Positions 56,396-64,000 of a stretch of 64,000 nucleotides of DNA are shown piece by piece; positions within the stretch are counted from its first letter, which is position 1, and every line of letters begins with the position of its first letter. The stretch spans positions 113,106 to 177,105 of the forward strand of contig JBEWZL010000292.1 of the NCBI GenBank assembly GCA_045837725.1. The letters run 5' to 3'. The DNA comes from Vermamoeba vermiformis (lineage: Eukaryota; Tubulinea; Echinamoebida). The notes below the pieces were generated by a model. That model saw only the letters and a program-made list of their open reading frames with translations. It was not told where the DNA came from and searched no databases. A program made the translations under genes and the position numbers.

Positions 56396-58110
56396 CTAGT
56401 TTGACGCAAATTGTTGGATCAAAGGCCACCAAAAGTCAGGGACAGGAGACTACAAGAAGCTCGATTAATAATCATGGTCTTTACTATTATTAATAGCACT
56501 CTTACCTTCCAAATATCAATTTCTTGGACGTTAGCTTGATTAATCAAATCGAATCTCTTGGCCATTTCATCGGAGCTGATTCCGACATCGCATTCGAGAC
56601 CAACACCCAGCACGTCAAGAGGAATCAACGACACGGCCTTGTTGAGCTTGGCGGTGAATGTCTCCAACTTCTTGGTGTACGTTGACATGACCCTGTGCGA
56701 GACACCATGTTAGCGAATATATGCAACTATTGTGTGCATATATATAGGTCCCAATATAATCTCAAAAGCATTAGATCGCCGAGTGGTATTTGAAAATAGC
56801 TTTGTATGGCTATAAATGGATAACGGTAGAGCGCAACATATTGAGCAAGTAGCGTGTCCGATTGAATGACACGTGTCATTTTTTGCGTTCAAACATCGTG
56901 TCTCATCGTATTATTAATATTCTAATATGAGTACTTACATGACTCTATCGACGGACGAATTACCGAACAAGGCCCAATCACACCACAGACCATTCCAGTC
57001 CGCAATATCAACCGTCACTTTGATGTTGTATTCGTGCATTGCATTTGAGAACTGGCATGGATATTAATACCACTTCACTTAATGTGATCATTGAGCTTAC
57101 AGTATTCAAGAATTTGACGTAGCTGTGGCAGTCGGCGGGTGTCGAAGTGGATGTGGGCTCAAAATCAATATTGTAGCCAGTAAATCCGTACTTCTTGGCT
57201 CTAATTATCGTACATGTTAGTTTTAATAATAATTACATCGTAGTATATTCTCGTACTGTCTAATAGCTTCCTTAATAAAAGGATCTGGATTCGCCCACAA
57301 TTGTCTTAACCAATCAATGAATTCTGGGGGATAGGGATATGACGAGACCTTTAAAAAAATTAGTGTAAATAAACAATAGAGATTGAATATTTAACTGTTT
57401 TAAATCGAAATAACGCGACTCAAAGAATCATGATTCTTCAGGGTGTCGTTGGAACGCATATTTTTAAGCGATTAAAAATATTAAATATAATCTATATTAC
57501 CATGGCATATGTATCAAGACCCCATTGCGAGATAATATTGTCAACACGAGTAAAATCGTTGACGATCAGTTGTGAGTGTGGGCCCAAGTTGAAAAGCTCG
57601 AAAGCTACAGCTGATAATACATTGGCATTATTTTTTATTTGCTATTTAATAATATATTAGCGATATTAGAAGGCTAAATATCACATTTGATTTCATTTTT
57701 AGCGCAAGTTTATTTTTGGATGCACTTTCGTTTCAATAAAAAGCAAAATAATTACCTGCAAGTTTTTCTGAATATCAGCTGATGTTTCATTGCAACGTTC
57801 TAAGCACATCCTAATGAATTTACGATTAATTGACCAGATCCGCAACGTGAAATGTCAAATAAAATATCTTTTCCTAACGGCGAGCAGATAACGCAGTCAA
57901 ATTACTTGCATAATATTAATTAATATCGATCATATTTTTAGATAATATTTGTATCAGATTTTTGATTGCAGAAGCAGATCTGTCGTGAAGCAGAAAAAGT
58001 GATCGAAATGTGTGTACGCACCAAGGCATTACGCCCTTCTTGGCATATGACGAATATGCTTGAAGTACTAATAAGATACCAAATATAATATATAAAGAGT
58101 GTTTGTTCAT
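56396..58110 (-). CDS. Secreted GH18-like chitinase/chitobiase
   Basis: About seven exons. Signal peptide MNKHSLYIIFGILLVLQAYSSYA, then a Cys-rich start (VMPWMCLERCNETSADIQKNLQ). TIM-barrel strands follow: FELFNLGPHSQLIVNDFTRVDNIISQWGLDTYAM, FIDWLRQLWANPDPFIKEAIRQ, GYNIDFEPTSTPADCHSYVKFLNTF (catalytic D-x-E of family 18, usually DGxDxDxE), MHEYNIKVTVDIADWNGLWCDW, MSTYTKKLETFTAKLNKAV, LGVGLECDVG and VSPVPDFWWPLIQQFASN. The motif form GYNIDFE is nearest to the lysosomal di-N-acetylchitobiase branch rather than to fungal chitinases. It probably cleaves chitin or related glycans from prey or its own wall. One intron (about 56690-56938) is long and carries a TGACACGTGTCA site (56867-56878). Confidence 0.7.
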
Positions 58111-58126
58111 CTTGTACAGATAATAA

Positions 58127-58447
58127 TTGAAAAAGAAATTGCTGGAGAAAATATCCCTTGCTCGAGCACCGCCAATATTAAAATACTATGGAAGTCTCAT
58201 TATTAATGAAGATCCTTCGGGATATTATTGTGCTGAGAAAAGTACTTTGAAATTAACCGAGCCCAAATTTTTCCCGTCAGATCCACGCAAAACTGCAATT
58301 CTGCACAAAGGTCTTTTTAAGGCAACACAACACTTGTTGTATTATCTGTTAACAAGTCAGTCAATTGACCACATAGAACGCACTAATATTGCTTTGAAAG
58401 TAAGTTTATTGAACCGGATCGAAAAAAGCTGGCAGAATAAATTTTAA
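58127..58447 (+). other. Protein-like open frame without a start codon
   Basis: The translation (LARAPPILKYYGSLIINEDPSGYYCAEKSTLKLTEPKFFPSDPRKTAILHKG) looks like real coding sequence, but it has no Met, two TAA codons stand right before it, and its 3' splice donor (AAA|GTAAGT near 58399) does not join in frame to the F-box exon at 58477. It may be an exon of a gene with an unseen start, a non-AUG frame, or a decayed gene. It overlaps no other call but lies in the divergent gap with the chitinase. Confidence 0.35.
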
Positions 58448-58476
58448 TTGTGAAAATTGTAGAAAAATCAAATAAT

Positions 58477-59064
58477 ATGGAACACAATGCTCCGACTTGG
58501 TCTTATGACTGGCTGCCAGTAGAAATCCTCGAGATGGTGATAACTTACTTGCCCGATTTTACATCATTTCGGAACAGCCGCTTGGTGAATTGTTTATGGT
58601 ACAATGTGACGCACGAATTATCTGGAAGTTATTGGAAATTAAAATACCAATATTATTTCGGTGGTCCAAAAGAAGAAGGTCAATCTGACGAAGAAGCGTT
58701 TAGCAAGAGCCAAAAAGAGATTATTAAGCAATATAAGCAACTTACAAGCACAGGCCTTGGTGCGCGTATTATGGTCGAGCAAAGTTTGACGATCTGGGCC
58801 AGAAAACTCGGCCACGAAGGATTCATCCAGCACATCGTCTTACACGAGAAAAAGCTGAACGAGCTGTTATCATTACCAGATTATAGTCAAAAATCGCATT
58901 CACAATGGTTCTATAATACTAAAGACACTGAAGTGGCCCATCCAGTAGGCAAATCTGCTTCGCGAGAAAAACAACGAGCAGATTTAATAATGACGCGACA
59001 AGAAATGGCTGAACGCAAAAAGAAGATTGCCATTCATAATTATACAAAGAATAACTCTAAATAA
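58477..59064 (+). CDS. Small F-box protein
   Basis: Single exon, 195 aa, start MEHNAPTWSYDWLPVEILEMVITYLPDFTSFRNSRLVNCLWYNVT, an F-box at the very N-terminus. The rest is a charged helical region (KEIIKQYKQLTSTGLGARIMVEQ, FIQHIVLHEKKLNELLSLPD) and a Lys-rich tail ending MTRQEMAERKKKIAIHNYTKNNSK, with no leucine repeats or propeller. The target-binding part is thus unlike the other F-box genes here. AAATTGTAG just upstream may be an acceptor of a 5' intron. Confidence 0.7.
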   Translation: MEHNAPTWSYDWLPVEILEMVITYLPDFTSFRNSRLVNCLWYNVTHELSGSYWKLKYQYYFGGPKEEGQSDEEAFSKSQKEIIKQYKQLTSTGLGARIMVEQSLTIWARKLGHEGFIQHIVLHEKKLNELLSLPDYSQKSHSQWFYNTKDTEVAHPVGKSASREKQRADLIMTRQEMAERKKKIAIHNYTKNNSK

Positions 59065-59237
59065 TGCACTCGGGCCAATACTAAGCATTTTTTTGTTATG
59101 GTAGTCAGATCCGCAATCAAAATTAGAAATAAAAGGTTACAAAATTGCATAAAAATGATTTTAATATTTAACACATTAATTACATTGTGCCGTAGTCTTA
59201 TAACCAGGCTATTCTAATTTACAAAAATAATAATAAA

Positions 59238-59621
59238 TTATTTTCTAAATTTTTCTTGCCATTCTCGCCTCTTCGTCATCCAAAAATACTTTTGCATTTG
59301 GACATATCTTGAAAAAGCACCTTGTTTTTTCTGCATAAACCATGGCACTTCATCTTTCGGTGGAGCCTTATTTTCAATTGTAGACGTGGATCCGGATGTA
59401 CCTTTTGAGCCAGGCTGAGGACCAGATTTCGCTTCAGAGCTCTTAAATAATTCTTCCGCTTGTTGTTTCAGTTTATCTGCACTTGGTTTGCCTACATCTT
59501 TCCACTTCTCCATGGCTCGTTTAACAGCCTCATCTACTTTCTGTTGTACGTGCGGATGCTTCATTGCCTCGCGAGCTATACGCGATACTATTAGCGCTAG
59601 TATTTGAAATATATTTGACAT
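59238..59621 (-). CDS. Unknown 127-aa basic protein with N-terminal hydrophobic helix
   Basis: Single exon. MSNIFQILALIVSRIAREAMKHPHVQQKVDEAVKRAMEKWKD is a hydrophobic then amphipathic start, followed by a Ser/Gly-rich linker (KSGPQPGSKGTSGSTST) and a basic aromatic end (AFSRYVQMQKYFWMTKRREWQEKFRK). The pattern could suit a small mitochondrial or ER-tail protein. I do not recognise a family. Isolated ATG, clean TAA, no overlap with neighbours; 616 bp separate it from the TBC gene side including both intergenic gaps. Confidence 0.55.
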   Translation of the reverse strand: MSNIFQILALIVSRIAREAMKHPHVQQKVDEAVKRAMEKWKDVGKPSADKLKQQAEELFKSSEAKSGPQPGSKGTSGSTSTIENKAPPKDEVPWFMQKKQGAFSRYVQMQKYFWMTKRREWQEKFRK

Positions 59622-59907
59622 GGCTGTAGTGTGTTGTTTAGGAGGCTAATTGAAATAAAATGAAAATCAATCCATACTGAACTCACTTCACCTACTCGAG
59701 TGAGATGATTCTTCTATGTCAGATGATATTAAGTACCAATGTTATCATTACGTTGCGACGAGAGCTGGATCTAAAGAACGACAAGATCGAGATCAACTAT
59801 AGTTTCAGGGCTGGACTTAGTATTCACATTTCATTGCTTTATTTACAACCAAAATAAATATTTTTCGAGGAATTATTTGATATTACAGCGCTACATCTGC
59901 AACATTC

Positions 59908-62900
59908 TTACTGATTGACAATCAGTTTGTTGAGCGCTAATGCGACAATGTCTTCTTGCTCTAATATGAAGAAATTTGATATTAATCCACTGTCTAATAT
60001 CGCTTCATTGAGCTGCTGCTGGCTGATCTCGTCTGTGCTGGGCTGCAAATGACACCTGTCAAAAGTGTCATCGACAAACTTGGCCAGTTGTTCAGGCGGT
60101 CTTTCAAATACAATGCCTCGTGTATTATATACTTGATACAAGCTGTAATATTTTAATTAGATTAAGGTATTATTAATAGTCATGTCAAATATCGTACCTT
60201 GTAAATAATGTCATCAAGTTCAAAAATTGTTGTCGGTCGATTTTGCCATCATTATTCTCGTCACAACAGCCATAACAAACTATAATTGGATTATATGATT
60301 AGTAATATGGTATAATAATACTATAGTACCAATAACTTACAATCAAAGCGATCTTTCAGTGAACCTTTGTACAATTGTCCGAGGGTCAATACGAACTCAT
60401 TAATATCCAAGTGCTGATCTCCATTCTTATCGAAGTACTATTAAATAATAAGTAGGTGTTGGCTACTATCAGGGATATAAAGTGCAATTAATTTGAATGC
60501 TTGCGTACCTTGAAAATGTCATCGACAAAGTGCGTGTCAAGGAGGTGTTTCCAGAACGGGAAAAACTTGACAAAGCAAGCACGGAATGATTTTTCGCTCA
60601 TTAATTGATCTTCTTCGCCTTTGAGACATGAAAAGAACTTGTCGTATAGAGATTCGACTTCGAGACCATCGACTTAAAGTAGATCAAGTTAGCATCACTA
60701 ATCAAATATATAATTCTTTTTCTTATTTCACTTACATCTTGTAGTGCTCGTCAAATGACTTATCTTTGACTTTTTAGCATCGCCTTTCATATTGAGAATC
60801 AGCTCAAACTTGTGTCTGTTGCGCAATTGTTCGATTTGTTGGGTGGGCAAGTCATTGAAATCTTCCAAGAAAGACTAAAAGAAATGTATTAGTAATAATC
60901 AAAACGACGTTATATATTTAAAGATAGTGGTAAAATTTTCTACGGATCCGCTTTGTAGGCGCAACTTTGCAACGGATCCTCAAAGAGGTAAATAAGCCTT
61001 ACCTTCAATAATACCTCAGGGTCGTATGAAGACGCGCTTCGCATCAATGATAAAATCTCTTCAACGCGGTCAGTCGCCAACAACCTCTGTCTGTTGGACT
61101 TGAACAGCGCGAGTCCCATGCGGAACAACACTTCACTGCCACTCAAGAAGAACCGATCCATCACTCTGAATGTGACTTCAAATGGGATGTAACCGATGAA
61201 TAGTGATAAGAACCACGGTGTTGAGATGAGTGATATTGGTGTGCCAAATTTGTCCAAGTGCGAGGGCAGATCCGGCATGTAATACTCCACCAAGAACTCG
61301 AAGATCTTTATATCGATAATAGAACCCACCTACAACAAGATATTAGCCCCAATAGTCACCGAGGGCCTGTGCACAGACTAGTGCAGGGTGTGGACTTACC
61401 ATGGACGGGCGGTAGTACTCGGGCATGTAATCTTCACAGATCGTGCACAACGTCCAAAAAGCACTCTCTTCGTCCATAAATAACAATAAAGTGGCGGCAA
61501 CAAAGTTCTAAGAATGATTAGACCGACGTCCTAGTTCGAACTATTTGTGACGTACCATCGCTTGACAATAACCAATGACGGGATTGTACCACGAGTAAAC
61601 CTTCAGCACATTTTGCAACGCTTTAATGCCCTCGGGTGTTTGATAATAAGGGTGCTCTGGCAAGCTTCTATGCACATCCTACAAGACAATATAAGTCACA
61701 AGGTCATATGTCACACTTAATGTTGTTGGTACGTACCCTATCGATGGCTTCAGTGTGCGTAGAATGCTGATTATAGTATCGCTCTTTGAGCACGTGATAA
61801 CTCTCAGGCGCGACTAATGCTCTATTAATAGCACCCGAATTGAGTTTCCAAATGTAGCCTCTGAATGAGTCCGGAACACCGCCTTTGACTAAATTGTTGA
61901 ACTCATCTGTACGAATAATTGCAGCGCCAATGCCTAAAAATATCATTAGCACGGCGTATAAAACGTTAGATTTTGATGAGTCATATACCGTAGCCAGAAA
62001 AGTATTGAGCCCAACGTTCTTCCAATAGAAGTCTTTGGGCCACGTAATTAGCTGAAAATTGGAACGGCAGCTTGAGGAATTCTTCGCCGACTTTAATATC
62101 CCGCGCCGAGTCGTCTAATATTCCGAGGTTGATCGGCAATGCAAACGAACTCTTCCACAAATAATTCAATTTGTTGAAAAACTCGTCTCGCTTGGGCAAA
62201 GTGAAGAAAAACTGACGATGAGGCGAGACGTTAGTATTAAGTACTCTTGTAGTATATGCTGGTGCTTACTCTAGGTCCCTGTGTGGTAACAACGATGGCG
62301 TTGCCAGACCAACTCAAAGCCGTGCGATCAGTAGTCAACGAGACAATTGTCTGCAACGGAATGACGAGTCGGATCTGCCATCCAGCTTCAAAACACAAGA
62401 AGTTCTGTGAGACGTATATTCTTCCTTTCTTATATCCACCAGAGTTTGTATGCATATTGACCACGTAGAAACTGCTCGTAGATTCTATCAAAAGATTAGT
62501 CTTCGGACATAAGATGGCACGTGTCAAAATGTACCTTCTAACAATGTCTCAGAGGCAGGCAATCTGAATAACTTTTGATAGGTCTCGTTGCGAATGTGTA
62601 CGTCAAGAATAGCTTTTCTGGCCGTTGGTGCATTGCCAATCTCTTGTCTCATTTTGTCTTCTAGGGTTACTGGAATCGTCAATGGTGGCACGTTAGCGCC
62701 TGCACTGCTAGGTTGAGTCTTTGAAGGACTATCGGAGGGCGCCCCTGACTGCGATGAGGTACTATTTGTGTCGCTATCGGCATCGTTCTGATCGGGATCC
62801 GGCTGTGGAATTGCATCAATGTCACCTTCATCAAAGGACGCCTTTGGTGTTCGCGGTGTAATGAGAGGACTATCGGGCACACTTGACATCGATGAATTCA

Positions 62901-63868
62901 ATGACATGAACGCGTCTGAACCCTACAATGACACGTGTCAAAGGTTGTTCAGGAAAAAGCATTGATTGACTTACGTGAGATGAAGATAAAAATCCACGGC
63001 TCTTTGACAGTACGTCTTCGTCAGCCATTGATGTAACAACAAAATTTTTCAACGAGTCATAGCTCTGGTCAGTTTGATTTTCAACTTCAGCCCACTTCAA
63101 TAGCCGAGCCATTGTTATCTTCCATAATCGTTCAATTAATTGGAAAGATTCGTCGCGCGTTCTGAACATCGAAAAAGTGTGCTGTATCATATAAGAATCA
63201 TATTAGTTCCTCGTAAAGATTTAAAACTGCTGCGTATGTGTCACAGATCGCGATAATTTCAATCGAAATTTCTCCCTAGTTTCAAATGCTTATCAACGTA
63301 CTGTCTTGCCCTCGTTAGTCTCTACTTGTATAGAGTCGTTTAATAGCCAATTTGTGCGTGCTTTCTTGAGGGTAGTTACGGATTTGAAAGGAATGACAAT
63401 GGTTTCTCCAAGCATTCTTGATCCAAAGCACATAAACTAAATGCAATATTATGAATAAGTGGTTCGAATGATAGTATGAGTGATGCTTACATTTTCGGTG
63501 ATATAGAGCCATCCATATCGGTAAAATGTTCTTCGTACGGCGCAGGAATAATCTAAATTAAGATATTATTGAGATATTCAATTTTAAAATATTTAGCTGT
63601 TGATAATATGCTCCTATTATATGTTATTGAGGTGCTGCAGTAATCCCTCAATTTTTTAATAATTTTCAAATAAAACCTCTGTCTACGTATGACTGGTCCT
63701 CTTACACGTCACTAGACTCTCTTCTTCAGGCAAACCGAACTTGGATAAGTCTACTCGTGACTGAGGTGGTGAATTAGACACTTGTGGTTGCTGGTTTTGA
63801 GCAGCTGGAGGATCTTTTTTGTCGATCGAAGTACGCGATCCTTCATCACTTGAAGTTCGTTTTTCCAT
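59908..63868 (-). CDS. TBC1D8/9-type RabGAP with GRAM and EF-hand domains
   Basis: About twenty exons from [14 protein letters not shown] to LIVNQ. Two GRAM domains come first ([56 protein letters not shown]), separated by a Ser/Asp-rich linker. The TBC domain has [14 protein letters not shown], then [16 protein letters not shown] (Arg finger) and [18 protein letters not shown] (Gln finger), so it looks active. EF hands follow: [17 protein letters not shown] and [16 protein letters not shown], each with the acidic loop. The order GRAM-GRAM-TBC-EF is that of TBC1D8/TBC1D9. It would inactivate a Rab in a calcium-responsive way. Near 60771-60775 a T5 run (A5 on the coding strand) breaks the frame by one base; adding one A would restore [22 protein letters not shown], so an assembly error is likely. 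Confidence 0.88.
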
Positions 63869-64000
63869 TGTATTAATTATGCTTAATTGTACAATTACTA
63901 TCAGTTGCTCATTGTAGTGGTAGTGGTGTTTAAGACAAAAAGAAGATTATTAATTTCGCCCAGGTCAACACAAAAACTTAATTTTTCCGTACGCGAACCC
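63869..64000. promoter_or_regulatory. Upstream region of the TBC gene
   Basis: AT-rich 130 bp to the window edge; no neighbour start codon is visible. Confidence 0.3.

Noticed and set aside
1-64000. tRNA, rRNA, snRNA genes or CRISPR arrays
   Set aside because: No T-loop/GGTTCRANNCC, no spliceosomal RNA motif and no spaced direct-repeat array found by eye; faint or divergent RNAs could be missed.
1-64000. GATCCGC 7-mer recurring in introns and exons
   Set aside because: Roughly a dozen copies against about eight expected on both strands; not a clear excess.

Overview
This is a window of a compact, intron-rich eukaryotic nuclear genome, probably a free-living protist. Genes lie on both strands about every 1.9 kb, often with under 100 bases between stop codons. 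Most introns are 45-60 nt, with GTAAGT or GTACGT donors and C/T-AG acceptors. The mix of F-box/LRR adaptors, secreted PKD and beta-helix proteins with GPI-like tails, CAP proteins and bacterial-type glycosidases suggests an amoebozoan-like or similar phagotrophic protist. That assignment is inference; no rRNA or other taxonomic marker is present.

Layout. 1-6.4 kb: the 3' end of the Rab geranylgeranyltransferase alpha subunit, an LRR protein, and two secreted beta-helix proteins flanking a PKD-gene relic. 6.4-16 kb: a coiled-coil PIN-domain protein, a USP1-like deubiquitinase, a MITE-like element with 21-bp terminal inverted repeats and ACGT arrays, an SRPBCC protein and WDR70. 16-26 kb: POLR3E, two tandem CAP genes, a CCNDBP1-like gene, an unusual PRA1-RhoGEF fusion and a KCTD-type BTB-SPRY protein. 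26-38 kb: CCA-adding enzyme with an Asn/Gln-rich insert, an unknown gene ending in A22, ADP-ribosylarginine hydrolase, a PTTG1IP-like PSI membrane protein with EQSGS repeats, MOCS3/UBA4 and DDX23/PRP28. 38-48 kb: an ankyrin-zinc finger-F-box-LRR protein, a sorbitol dehydrogenase, RAD1, an unknown gene, an F-box/LRR gene and a spliced divergent ubiquitin-like gene. 48.9-64 kb: an intronless bacterial-looking glycosidase, an F-box beta-propeller-like protein, an unknown nuclear-looking protein with a frame break, a GH18-like chitinase, a further F-box gene, a small unknown and a TBC1D8/9-type RabGAP with EF hands.

The genes do not form one pathway. Themes recur, however: ubiquitin (USP1-like, four or five F-box genes, a UBL, a BTB protein), Rab/Rho membrane traffic (RABGGTA, PRA1-RhoGEF, TBC), tRNA maturation (CCA enzyme, MOCS3 thiolation, Pol III), genome maintenance (RAD1, USP1-like, WDR70) and a secreted carbohydrate-active set. 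Across the window the 12-mer TGACACSTGTCA occurs ten times, far above chance. Exon structures were read by eye from frame and splice signals; exact junctions need transcripts.
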